This document shows, one piece after another, positions 23,201 through 33,775 of a stretch of DNA of 64,000 bases. Each line of letters begins with the position of its first letter. Within the stretch, counting starts at the first letter, position 1. Origin of the DNA: Gerris lacustris (lineage: Eukaryota > Arthropoda > Insecta > Hemiptera > Gerridae); contig CATNVA010000018.1 of NCBI GenBank assembly GCA_951217055.1, forward strand, positions 1,860,001 to 1,924,000, in the 5' to 3' direction. A program made the translations under genes and the position numbers. Under the pieces are notes generated by a model. It saw nothing but the letters and a program-made list of their open reading frames with translations. It ran no database searches and was not told the origin of the DNA.

Positions 23201-24810
23201 CTCTAGGAATTTTAAGTCCGATTATGCTAACACCAAAATTAATATTACAGGGCACATGGGGGTTAAAATTAGGATGGGACGCGGAATTACCAAAGTTACT
23301 AAAGGAAAGATTTAATTCGTGGAAACAAGATTTGGAAAGGTTAAAAAATTTTAAGATTCCAAGGTGTATTGTAAGAGCAGAAAAGAAGGCGAAATATTCT
23401 ATACACATATTTTGTGATGCAAGTAAAGTTGCATATGGTACTTGCATATTTTTAAGATGCGAACATAATTTACTAATAGATGTTTTTTTAGTTCAAGCAA
23501 AATGTAGAATTTGTCCGCTTAAAGAAAAAATTACGATTCCAAGATTGGAATTGTTAGCGTGTTTGATAGGTGCAAGGTTATATCAAAATGTTATACAAAG
23601 TCTAGAGGAGCTAGGAAAGGTAGACAGATATTTTTGGACTGATTCTATGGTTTTTTTAGGTTGGTTAGCACAGAATGTTGAGAATAGCAATCAATGCTTT
23701 ATAAAAAATAGAGTGAGAGAAATTTTAAAGATAAGTAAAATAGAAGAGTGGTCGCATGTGGACAGTGCAGGTAATGCGGCTGATGTAGTTTCACGTGGAT
23801 GTTCAGTAAACGCGTTTTTAGAAAATAAGTGGTATGAACGACCACAATGGTTAAGAAAGGGAGTTGAGGAGTGGCCTAATTTAAAAATGGATAAATGGAA
23901 TTCAGGAGCTGAGGTAGAGAATATAGATGCAGTGCAGCTAAATACGACGAAGGGAGGTACAGACATATTTATGAAGTATTCCTCGTTTTACAAAACTGTT
24001 AGAATCATGGGATGGATGTATGCATTTATAGAAAGAGTGAAAAATAGAGAGAGAAAGCCAAAGGTTAAAATAGTGAGAGAGATAAGTAAAGAACAGATGT
24101 CCAGATTACAGTTAAATGAAGAGCAGTATGAGTTAGGGGAAATTATGTTACTTAAGTATATACAAAGGTATAGTCTTAAGAAAGAGAGTATAAGTAATTT
24201 AAAAACATTTGAAGATGAAAATAATTTAATTAGAATTAAGAGTAAATTAACGTTGGGGGAATTAAAAAATGATTTTAAAAATCCAGTAGTTTTAGGAGGC
24301 AATAGTCAGATTGTTAAAAATTTAATTAGAGAAATTCATGTTAAATATTGTCACGTAGGGGTCCAGACATTAATGTGTATTATAAGAGAGCGATATTGGG
24401 TGTTAAAATGCCGAAAGGTCGTAAATCAGGTGTTACGCCAGTGTGTGAGGTGTCAAAGGCACAAAGTGAAGCCGGTATATGTGGAGGAAGCACCATTACC
24501 AATTGACCGGTTCATGGGACAACATGGTTTTGAAACGGTAGGGGTGGACCTTGGTGGACCTTTAATATTAATGGAAGGAGACAAGGCATGGTTTGTGTTG
24601 TTTACCTGCAGCGTATTCAGGGCAGTGCATTTAGAAGTAGTAGAAACATTGTCCGCTGAAGGTTTTATAAAGGCGTTAAGAAGGTTTATCGCTAGAAGAG
24701 GTCGAGTTAAAACAATTTACTGTGACAATGGGACAAATTTTAGAGGAACTTATAATGCTTTAGAAACGTTAGACTGGAATAAAGTTAAAGAGTACGCAAA
24801 TATAGAATAA
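20242..24810 (+). CDS. BEL/Pao B Gag-Pol, ended early by a stop in integrase
   Basis: 1522 codons from an ATG 117 bp after the LTR. Residues 110-260 form a DUF1759-type Gag; ~336-405 carry three Cys/His knuckles (CIFCGKHHLSQEC, CFSCFKKSHTSRDC, CFLCRKTHYVIMC). The protease DSGSQKSYIH lies near 472. RT has DIAKAFLQI (~799) and a catalytic box YVDN (~877), where most RTs have YVDD. RNase H has IFCDASKVAYG (~1056), IPRLELLA and FWTDSMVFLGW. Integrase has an HHCC region (~1366; CHVGVQTLM, CVRCQRH), GVDLGGPL and YCDNGTNFRG (~1493). Translation stops at TAA 24808-24810, just before the last catalytic glutamate region. YVDN occurs in some BEL families as far as I recall, so it need not be a lesion. 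Confidence 0.95.
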   Translation: MEESRYYKERNIIRKHIDEIYFKLKKGEEVEILNQTIQGKQERLIKLDETIQFLMSEKENITDENWNEEFEAAENYKDKCAYIIVDHVKIKENKYSSKDDEDTDKKKYKLPKLEYTKFDGQAKNWLPFWGQFRKVAEDKKMDEEDKFQYLLQVTTGKARTLVESFPPSGNNFSKVISILKDRFARNEVLVEHYVRELLNIMLKQVTNKNKMGLTELYDSISRQINALETLNMTKDSYAAMLLPMIESALPTHILIEWERSKVKINNHSKENQSFSLNNLMDFLRGEVESEERVKFAQQCLDNLGIRNREVDSKLEENLPTAANLINQNFSNKPVVDNCIFCGKHHLSQECFKGNYMSLKDKKELIIKNKRCFSCFKKSHTSRDCKFPPRCFLCRKTHYVIMCPELPCHKPIQRDGRNGQFKKGEQSKKDSREKVVQVNSNLNEVSEVYMQTLILNISNPGDRSKTKKVRVLLDSGSQKSYIHTKLVSELNLPEVGQCTMVHSLFGGVEKKQKHCQHHVNLEGLNNEYNFETMVYTEDKICNTVPRVEAVSLLKKLKENNIILSDNKEKKVSEIGLLLWADVIGQLLTGKMVKVGNITCIDTWFGWTAMGSNNVLNLSSAVSLQNVFHITNLWELEAIGISDAGRVISKKERETEMLGRCNNSLGINKRLRDKVRLPLVSESIQLGDNRKVAERRLISVTNKLAKLEILEDYDKECRFWFNSGMIEIADIERENKGLHYLRHTPVIKESCLTTNNRPVFDASWKDENGYCLNGCLEKGPNLLEVIPDLLTKFRLGKIGVTSDIAKAFLQISIFPEDRDCLRFLWWKDVQKRELQILRHARVVFGLSPSPFLLMATINHHLKTIQGPFKASAEKLSKSFYVDNSVVAVKNEVELRKFMTEARAIMEKGKFDLREWAHTKPKGSNFECCKKGTCTMNRENFNKLSVLGLLWDCEDDGIYCDLSFLEKDNNDNKIISRRVVLSITQNIFDPLGILSPIMLTPKLILQGTWGLKLGWDAELPKLLKERFNSWKQDLERLKNFKIPRCIVRAEKKAKYSIHIFCDASKVAYGTCIFLRCEHNLLIDVFLVQAKCRICPLKEKITIPRLELLACLIGARLYQNVIQSLEELGKVDRYFWTDSMVFLGWLAQNVENSNQCFIKNRVREILKISKIEEWSHVDSAGNAADVVSRGCSVNAFLENKWYERPQWLRKGVEEWPNLKMDKWNSGAEVENIDAVQLNTTKGGTDIFMKYSSFYKTVRIMGWMYAFIERVKNRERKPKVKIVREISKEQMSRLQLNEEQYELGEIMLLKYIQRYSLKKESISNLKTFEDENNLIRIKSKLTLGELKNDFKNPVVLGGNSQIVKNLIREIHVKYCHVGVQTLMCIIRERYWVLKCRKVVNQVLRQCVRCQRHKVKPVYVEEAPLPIDRFMGQHGFETVGVDLGGPLILMEGDKAWFVLFTCSVFRAVHLEVVETLSAEGFIKALRRFIARRGRVKTIYCDNGTNFRGTYNALETLDWNKVKEYANIE

Positions 24811-25641
24811 ATAAAGTTCAAGTTCAATCCACCAGCGGCACCGTGGTGGGGTGGATTTTTTGAACGGATGATAAAAATTGTGAAGGAGCTTTTAAGAAAG
24901 GTTTTAGGTAGAGCCAAGTTAAATTACGAGGAGATTTATACAGTTCTTTGTGATATAGAGGCGGTTATAAACAGCCGGCCGCTGACATATTATGTCACAG
25001 AGGCTGTTGATGACCTAAAACCACTTACACCTGCGGATTTCGTACAAACGTTAAAGACCAACGATACAACCGATCTTGATGAATTAGAAGCCGAAGGTTT
25101 ACGCAGTAGAGCCAAATATTTGCAAGAGGTTAGACGGCAACTGCGAAATAGATTTGAAAAGGAATATTTGGCGGCGTTGGTTCATAGAGGTAATAAGAGG
25201 AGGCCTAGCACTACTGTCAGAGTTGGACAGATCGTTCTCGTACATCTGGAGAACACAAAGAGAGTGTTATGGCCTCTTGGGCGTGTGACAGAAGTGATCC
25301 CAGGAGTAGATGGAATAAGCAGGGTGGCCAAAGTTAAAACAGTGAAAGGTGAGTTGTGTCGAGCTGTTCAACGACTCTATCCTTTAGAGTTGGATGAAGA
25401 GGTAGAAGAGAACATCGAAGAAAGTAAAGTAGACGAAGGCGAAGAGATTAATTGCAGAGAGATACAGACAGAACCAGAAGACTTAGAACCACCTGCTATT
25501 GAAGAGGAAAAGAGTGATACAATAAGGGATGTTAATAAGGGAGCGGTAGAAGAAAGAGGAGAGGATGATCAAAGGAAGAAAAGAGATTATGTTACTAGGT
25601 CAGGAAGAGTTTCCAGGGTACCTGATAGATATCAGTCTTAA
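24811..25641 (+). pseudogene. BEL/Pao B integrase C-terminus, downstream of the nonsense codon
   Basis: It is in the same frame as 20242-24810, directly after the TAA. The first ATG is at 24868, but homology begins at once (FNPPAAPWWGGFFERM), the integrase block with the last catalytic acidic residue. Then come INSRPLTYY, LTPADF, a DUF5641-type tail (EVRRQLRNRFEKEYL, VGQIVLVH, WPLGRVTEV), and an acidic C-terminus. It has no independent start signal. A readthrough role is possible in principle but not supported. Confidence 0.9.
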
Positions 25642-25828
25642 ATAAGGTATAGATCTGGGTACATGTCAAAATGTTTGAAAATATTGACTACTGTTAATTA
25701 TTATTGTTTATTTTTTGCTTTTGTTATTATAACTTTTTGTTATTTTTGGTATCTGATACTACATAGATAAAAATTATTATATAACTGATAACTTTGATTC
25801 TCTTTGCTGCGGGCACGGGCGGGGAGGA

Positions 25829-25971
25829 TGTTGGAAATGACAGACATTGACAGACATGTATATGTATATTTTTAATTTATATAATTTGATTGACCAGTGT
25901 TTTATAAGTCAGTTTGTAATAAAGACTCGAAGAGAAAAAATGTGTATTAATTATTAAGTGCATTTTGCACA
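25829..25971 (+). repeat. BEL/Pao B 3' LTR
   Basis: Identical to 19983-20125 by base-by-base comparison. It is preceded by the purine tract GGGCGGGGAGGA. Confidence 0.95.
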
Positions 25972-26075
25972 ATTCTATTTATTATCCCGTCCCTAGAAAT
26001 TCCCACTAACCCGTTAACAACCCCTTTAGCTTAGAAAGTAACCTTAACCCGGTAACCCTTACCTGTATTTATTTA

Positions 26076-28493
26076 CTAGTGATGCGGTGCATAAAGAACT
26101 CGCGTAGATTGTGGTCTTATATCACCCAATACTATGTTCTCAAGCTCAAGCAGGATAATTTTTCGGTGAAAACCTAACACAGCATATAAGAATAGGCTTA
26201 CTTTTTAACACCTTCAACCTTCATCTCGGTCACATTTGTTGCAAAACTTTTGTAAAAATATTTACATATTCATTTGCTACTCATAAAACCATTGAAAGCA
26301 ATGGCGTGGCATGCTGATTACAACTTCCTCTTTAATTGTCTTTATTATTGGCCACATTCTTAAAATTTAAAATTGTCAAACGAAGCCGAGATACTGTGAG
26401 CCGTTTATTAATTATGAGTTAATTTTATTTCGTATTAATTCGCAACTTCTCGGTAGCTAAAACTATTTTCCTTTCATCCTTCCATAATCCTTATTTAATA
26501 AAGTTATAAGGGCTCAACCACATTCACCTGTTTTTACCTACATAATCTTTCATTATTTAATGAAGCTGTTGTTTTAAAAAGCCTGTTGTAAAAGTATTTT
26601 TCCATAATCCTTATTTAATAATATTAATGCAGGCTCGCTACGCTCGCCTGGTTATACAGAATTTGTACATAATATTATTGCAGGCTCGCTACGCTCGCCT
26701 GTTTATGCAGCGTTTCTACATAATCTTTATTTAATAAGATTATTGCGTGGGCTCGCTGCGCTCGCCTGTTTATATAGCATTTTTATGTTATCTTTATTTA
26801 ATAATATTAATGCAGGCTCGCTACGCTCACCTGCATATACGGCGTTTCTACATAATCATTATTTAATCAAATTATTGCAAGGGCTCGCTGCGCTCGCATG
26901 ATTATATAACATTTTGGGCTCGCTACGCTTGCCTGTTTATACAGCATTTGTAGTTAATATTTTATTTAATGCAATGATTGCAGGCTCGCTACGCTCGCCT
27001 GTTGTAAAAGTATTTGTACATAATATTTATTTAATAATATTAATGCAGGCTCGCTACGCTCACCTGCTTATACGGTGTTTCTACATAATCTTTATTTAAT
27101 AAAATTATTGCGTGGGCTCGCTGCGCTCGCCTGTTTATATAGCATTTTAGGCTCGCTACCTTCACCTGCTTATACGGTGTTTCTACATAATCTTTATTTA
27201 ATAAAATTATTGCAGGCTCGCTACGCTCGCTTGTTATAAAATTATTTGTCTATGATCTTTATTTAATAATATGAATGCCAGCTCGCTACGCTTGCCTGTT
27301 GTAAAAGTATTTGTACATAATATTTATTTAATAATATTAATGCAGGCTCGCTACGCTCGCCTGTTGTAAAAGTATTTGTACAGAATATTTATTTAATAAT
27401 ATTAATGCAGGCTCGCTTCGCTCGCCTGTTTATGCAGCATTTCTACATAATCTTTACTTAATAAAATTATTGCAGGCTCGCTACGTTTGCCTGATAATAC
27501 AGCATTTGTACCCAATATTTATTTAATAATATTAATGCAGGCTCGCTGCTTTTGTAAAAGTATTTGTACATAATAATTATATAATATAATGAATGCAGGC
27601 TTGCTACGCTCGTCTGCTTATCAAGTATTTATGAATAATTATTATTTAATAAAATTAATACATGCTCGCAGTGCTCGCCTTTTTATTCAGGATTTGTACT
27701 TAATCTTCAGCCTTTAAAATACCTTTAAACGATTTATAACATGTCATGCAGACTAAAACTTCTTTTGTTTTTGTTATATTGGCCGCCATTTTGAAAATAT
27801 TATGTTTAAAATTTAAATAGATAAATATTCCTTTCCTAGACTTCAAGAGCTTTAAATTGATGTATAACATGTCATACTGAGTAAAAACTTTTTGTTTAGT
27901 CGTCCGCCATAATGAAAATATGAACTTTGAATTTTTATTAGTTACTTATTCTTTTTCTTCTCTTAAAGACCTTTAAAACGATGTATAACACAATTATGCT
28001 AAAACTTTTTTTTTTAGTCGTCCACCATATTGGCCGCCATCTTGAAAATATTAAATGTGAAATTTCAATAATTACATATTATTTTTCTTCTCTTAAAGAC
28101 CTTTAAAACGATGTATAACACATTATGCTGGGTAAAACTTTTTTTTTTACTCTTCCACCATATTGGCCTCCATCTTGAAAATATTAAATGTGAAATTTTA
28201 TTAGTTACATATTCTTTTCCTTCTCTTAAAGACCTTTACAACGATGTATAATACATTATACTGACTAAAACTTTTCTTTTTAGTCGTCCGCCATATTGGG
28301 CGCCATTATGAAAATATTTAGTGCGGAATTTTCAAAAAGTATACACTTCTCACAAATGCTAAGATGCATATATGTGCCAAATTTCGTTGAAATTGATCAA
28401 TTTTTACTCCAGTTATCGTTAGACAAACAAACACATAAACTTTTCAAATCCCAAGTCTCTGAAATAAAGAACTCACTGCGCTCGTTTATCTAG
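26076..28493 (-). repeat. modular satellite unit U1 (Helitron/Helentron-like, non-coding)
   Basis: The left end is CTAGTGATGCGGTGCATAAA. Then follow about 500 bp of unique 5' sequence, an array of AGGCTCGCTACGCTCGCCT-type 19-mers (about 26630-27680, spaced 50-80 bp), and about 150-bp repeats with CCGCCATATTGGCCGCCATC (about 27770-28310). A conserved tail holds GCCAAATTTCGTTGAAATT and ends GAACTCACTGCGCTCGTT. Read on the minus strand, it starts near ...AACGAGCGCAGTGAG and ends in a small ATGC-ACC-GCAT hairpin plus CTAG. This resembles a Helitron 3' end. No transposase is present. Confidence 0.6.
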
Positions 28494-28500
28494 TTATTTA

Positions 28501-31314
28501 CTAGTGATGCGGTGCATGAAGAACTCGCGTAGAAAGGTGCTTTTATATCAGCCATACTATGTTCTCAATAATGATATCAGGATAATATTTCAGTAAAACC
28601 ATACATTCTTATTTAACCTGAAAAGATCATAAAAATGATTCTGTCCATTATCTTTATTTAATAATAATATTAACGCAGGCTCGCTACGCTCGCCTCTTGA
28701 TTCAGCATTTCTAGTACATATGTATTAAATAAAGTTATTGCAGGCTCGCTGCGCTCACCTGTTGATTTAGCGTTTGTAGTAAATATGTATTAAATAAAGT
28801 TATAGCAGGCTCGCTGCGCTCGCCTGTTGATTTAGCGTTTGTAGTAAGTATTTATTAAATAAAGTTATTGCAGGCTCGCTACGCTCGCCTGTTTACACAG
28901 GAAATATAGTAATTATTTTATAAAATAAAGAAGGCTCGCTACGCTCGCCTATTTGATTCAGAATTTGTAGTAAATATTTATTAAATCAAGTTATTGTAGG
29001 CTCGCTACGCTCGCCTGATATACAGTTAATATAGTAATTATTTAATCAAATTAAAGAAGGCTCGCTACGCTCGCCTATTTGATTCAGGATTTGTTGTAAA
29101 TATTTATTAAATAAAGTTATTGCAGGCTCCCTGCGCTCGCCTGTTGATTTAGCATTTGTAGTAAATATTTATTAAATAAAATTATTGTAGGCTCGCTACG
29201 CTCGCCTGTTGATTTAGCGTTTGTAGTAAGTATTTATTAAATAAAGTTATTGCAGGCTCGCTTCGCTCGCCTGTTTATACAGTTAATATAGTAATTATTT
29301 AATCAAATTAAAGAAGGCTCGCTACGCTCGCCTATTTGATTCAGAATTTGTTGTAAATATTTATTAAAAAAAGTTATTGTAGGCTCGCCTGTTGATTTAG
29401 CGTTTTTAGTAAATATGTATTAAATAATGTTATAGCAGGCTCGCTACGCTCGCCTGTTTACACAGGAAATATAGTAATTATTTTATAAAATAAAGAAGGC
29501 TCACTACGCTCGCCTATTTGATTCAGAATTTGTAGTAAAGATTTATTAAATAAAGATATTGCATGCTCGCTACGCTCGCCTGTTTATACAGTTAAAACAG
29601 TAATTATATTATTAAATTAAAGAAGGCTCGCTACGCTCGCCTGTTTGATTCAGAATTTGTTGCAAATATTTATTAAATAAAGTTATTGCAGGCTCGCTGC
29701 GCTCGCCTGTTGATTTAGCATTTTTAGAAAATATTTATTAAATAAATTTATTGTAGGCTCGCTGCGCTCGCCTGTTGATTTAGCGTTTATAGTAAGTATT
29801 TATTAAATGAAGTTATTGCAGGCTCGCTTCGCTCGCCTGTTTATACAGTTAATATAGTAATTATTTAATCAAATTAAAGAAGGCTCGCTACGCTCGCCTG
29901 TTTGATTCAGAATTTTTTGTAAATATTTATTAAATAAAGTTATTAAAGGCTCGCTACGCTCGCTTTGTATACAGTAAATATACAAATTATTTAATCAAAT
30001 AAATTAAAGAAGGCTCGCTACGCTCGCCTGTTTATACAGTAAATATAGTAATTATTTAATCAAATTAAAGATGGCTCGCTACGCTCGCCAGTTAGGTTCA
30101 GGATTTGTAGTAAATATAATTAAATAAAGTTATTGTATGCTCGCTACGCTCGCCTGTTTATAAAGTATTTGTACGTAATCATTATTTAATATAATTAATT
30201 CAGGCTCGCTGCACTCGCAAGTTTATACAGCATAACATTATCCAGAAATACTAAATAAATTGGTGAGTGCAGCGAACCTTCAATATACCCAGTTAAATGA
30301 AAACTAGTTTTAAATGCTGTCTATACAGGGCGAGCGCAGCGAGCCAACAATAACATTATTACAACTCCTGTATAAACGTGCGATCACAGCGAGCCTGCAA
30401 TACCTCTATTAAACAACGTTCAACTAAATTTCCAGTTTAAACTGCTTAGTATGCAATAATTATACTAAATAATAATTATCTACAATTGGTTGAAAATATA
30501 TAGAGTGAAATTTTAATAGTTATTTACTCTTTTCTTACTTCTAAACCCTTTAAAACGATGTATAAAATGCCATACGGACGAAAAACGTTTTGTCATTCAC
30601 CTTATTGGCCGCCATCTTGAAAATATAAATTATGAAATTTGAAAAGTTATTGACTCTATTCCTACTTTTAAAGACCTTTAGATTAATGTATTACATGCCA
30701 AGCAGATCATTTTTTTTTAATAGTCCGCCATATTGAAAATATTATGTGTGACATTTTTAATACTTAGATATTCCTTTCCTAAACTTCAAGACCTTTAAAT
30801 TGATGTATAACATGTCATACTGACTAAAAACTTTTTGTTTAGTCGTCCGCCATGTTGGCCGCCATCTTGAAAGTGTGAAGTATTAAATTTTATCAGTTAA
30901 ATATTATTTTCCTCCTTTTAAAGGCCTTTAAAACGATGTATAACACACATTAAGCTGACGTAAACTTTTTTTTTAGTCGTCCGCCATATTGGCAGCCATC
31001 TTGAAAATATTAACTGTGATATTTTATTAGTTACATTTTCTTTTCCTTCTCTTAAAGACCTTTAAAACGATGTATAACACATTATGCTGACTAAAACTTT
31101 TTATTTAGTCGTTCGCCATATTGGCCGCCATCTTGGAAATAATTAGTGAGGAATTTTCAAAAACTATACAGTTCTCAAAAATGCTGAGATGCATCTACGT
31201 GCCAAATTTCGCTGAAATTGATCAATATTTACTCCAGTTATCGTTAGACAAACAAACAAACTTTTCAAATTCCAAGTCTCTGAAATGAAGAACTCACTAC
31301 GCTCGTTCAATTAT
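28501..31314 (-). repeat. modular satellite unit U2
   Basis: It has the same plan as U1. The left end CTAGTGATGCGG is at 28501, the 19-mer array is at 28680-30400, the CCGCCATATTGG repeats are at about 30590-31130, and the tail is at 31140-31314. It has the longest 19-mer array. Its last three motifs (30262-30278, 30328-30345, 30380-30395) are in the opposite orientation. It follows U1 head to tail with only a few bases between. Confidence 0.65.
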
Positions 31315-31317
31315 CTA

Positions 31318-33476
31318 CTAGTGATGCGGTGCATAAAGAACTCGCATAGATTGAGGTCTTATGAGTACATCACACATACTATGTTCTCAATATTGCTACC
31401 AGGATAATTTTTCGGTGAAAACCTAACATATTCTTATTCAACCTCAAAACAGGTTTAAAATCATTTTACGAAAAACAGCAATAAGAATAAGCTTACTTTT
31501 TAACACCCTCAACTCGGTCACATTTGTTGATAACGTTACTACTCATAAAGCCTTTTAAAACAATGTATGGTATATCATTCTGACTACAATCTTCCTCTTT
31601 AATCGTCATATTAAAGGACCGAGATGATGTGAGCCGAATTATATTTCGTATAAATTCGCAAGTTCTCAGGAGCTAAAATGTTTTTCATTCATCCATACAT
31701 AATCCATATTTAATAAAGTCATTGCAGGCTCACCACGCTCACCAGTTTTTACCTACATAATCTTTATTTAATAATATTAATGCAGGCTCGCTACGCTCGC
31801 CAATTTATACCGCATTTCTATATAATATTTATTTAATAAAAATATTGCGGGTTCGCTGCGCTCGCCTGTTTATATAGCATTTTTACATTATCTTTATTTA
31901 ATAAAAATTATTGCGGGCTCGCTGCGCTCGCCTGGTTATACAACATTTGTACGTAATATTTATTTAATAATATAAATCCAGGCTCGCTACGCTCGCCGGT
32001 TTATACAACATTTCACATAATCTTAATTTAATAAAGTTAATGCAGGCTCGCTTCGCTCGCCTGCTTATATAGCATGCATTTGTAGTAAATATTTTATTTA
32101 ATAAAATGATTGCAGGCTCACTACGCTCGCCTGTTATAAATGTAAAATTAATGCAGGCTCGCTACGCTCGCCTGTTTATACAGTATTTCTACATAATCTT
32201 TATATAATAATATTATTGCAGGCTCGCTGCGCTCGCCTGTTATAAAAGTAATATTAATGCAGGCTCGCTACGCTCGCCTGTTATAAAAGCATTACTGCAT
32301 AATCTTTATTTAATTATATTATTGCAGGCTCGCTGCGCTCGCCTGTTATAAAAGCATTTCTGCATAATCTTCATTTAATAATATTAATGCAGGCTCGCTA
32401 CGCTCGCCTGTTATAAAAGCATTTCTGCATAATCTTTATTTAATAATATTATTGCAGGCTCGCCTGTTTATACAGCATTTGTAGTAAATATTTTATTTAA
32501 TAAAATTATTGCAGGCTCACTACGCTCACCTGTTGTAAAAGTATTTGTACATAATAATTATATAATAAAATGAATGCCAGCTCGCTGTGCTCGCCTTTTT
32601 ATACAGTATTAGTACATAATCTGTAGCCTTTAAAATTCCTTTAAACGATTTATAACATGTTATGCAGATATGTAAAACTTTTTTTTGTTTTCTTTATATT
32701 GGCCGCCATTTTAAAAATATTATGTGTTAAATTTGAATAGTTGGATATTCCTTTTCTAGACTTCAAGAGCTTTAAATTGATGTATAACATGTCATACTGA
32801 CTAAAAACTGTTTGTTTAGTCTTTCGCCATATTGACCGCCATCTTGAAAATATTAAGTGTAAAATTTTATTAGTTACATATTCTTATCCTCCTCTTAAAG
32901 GCCTTTAAAACCATGTATAACACATTATGCTGGATATAACTTTTTATTTTAGTCGTCCGCCATATTGGCCGCCATCTTGAAAATATGAACTGAGAAATTT
33001 TATTAGTTACATATTCTTTTTCATCTCTTAAAGACCTTTAAAACTATGTATAACACATTATGCTGGCTAAAACTTTTTTTTATAGTCGTCCGCCATATTG
33101 GCCGCCATCTTGAAAATATTAAATGTGAAAATTTATTAGTTACATATTCTTTTCCTCCTCTTAAAGATCTTTAAAACGATGTATAACACATTATGCTGAC
33201 TAAAACTTTCTTTTTTTGTCGTCCGCCATATTGGGCGCCATCTTGAAAATATTGAGTGAGGAATTTCCAAAAACTATACACTTCTCACAAATGCTGAGAT
33301 GCATATATGTGCCAAATTTCGTTGAAATTTATCAATTTTTACTCCAGTTATCGTTAGACAAACAAACACACAAACAAACAAACACACAAACAAACAAACA
33401 CACAAACAAACAAACACACAAACTTTTCAAATCCCAAGTCTCTGTAATGAAGAACTTACTGCGCTCGTTCAATTAT
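31318..33476 (-). repeat. modular satellite unit U3
   Basis: The left end CTAGTGATGCGG is at 31318. The 19-mer array is at about 31725-32600, the CCGCCATATTGG repeats at about 32700-33240, and the tail contains (ACAA)-type repeats at 33358-33422. It ends CTGCGCTCGTTCAATTATTA. The 87-codon frame at 33216-33479 arises from the repeat and is not a gene. Confidence 0.65.
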
Positions 33477-33504
33477 TAAGACTTTTGGAAAACCAACTAT
33501 TTAT

Positions 33505-33597
33505 AATTTAAATCAAATTATAATTATTATTAAATACGGGAAACAGACAGAGAAAAATACACTCCAGCGCTGGGATTTGAACCACAGGCCTCTATAT
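33505..33597 (-). mobile_element. SINE family A fragment, inverted partner
   Basis: It is the reverse complement of 33813-33905 with almost no mismatch (the GGGATTTGAACCACAGGCC region and tail AAATACGGGAAACAGACAG). The 5' half of the tRNA-like head is missing. It forms an inverted pair with the full copy to its right. It is duplicated at about 41283-41375. Confidence 0.75.
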
Positions 33598-33775
33598 CGT
33601 AAAATATGAATTTCTAATTAATTGTACTAGGTACAGGTACTGATTGGGTACTTTATAATTATAAGCGTTATTTCTCAGTCTAGTTCTTTGTCATTAATGT
33701 TGACTTCTCAGATTTGTGGAAAATTGAAAGCTTAAATTCGGGATAAGGTATCAATAACGTCAGAGAAAATCATTC

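Larger units (their letters stand above)
19983..25971 (+). mobile_element. BEL/Pao LTR retrotransposon B, nearly intact and young
   Basis: The LTRs at 19983-20125 and 25829-25971 are 143 bp each and identical by eye. ATTC precedes the left LTR and follows the right one, a 4-bp target duplication. A TGGCGACCG primer site lies 4 bp after the 5' LTR, and a GGGGAGGA purine tract abuts the 3' LTR. The polyprotein order is Gag-PR-RT-RNase H-IN. The only coding lesion found is a TAA inside integrase. Identical LTRs imply very recent insertion. Confidence 0.96.

Noticed and set aside
20400..24302. Minus-strand frames opposite BEL/Pao B (up to 191 codons)
   Set aside because: They are antisense shadows of a strongly conserved Pol frame, with no domain of their own.
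26630..30400. CRISPR-like array: 19-mer repeats at regular ~75-bp spacing
   Set aside because: The intervening sequences are themselves repetitive (TATTTATTAAATAAAG types) rather than unique spacers. The repeat varies, no cas genes exist, and the rest of the window is eukaryotic.
33216..33479. 87-codon frame with MSSAILGAILKILSEEF, repeated at 40994 and 46036
   Set aside because: It lies in the conserved non-coding tail of the satellite units and ends in simple ACAA repeats. The reading frame differs in length between copies and no domain is visible.
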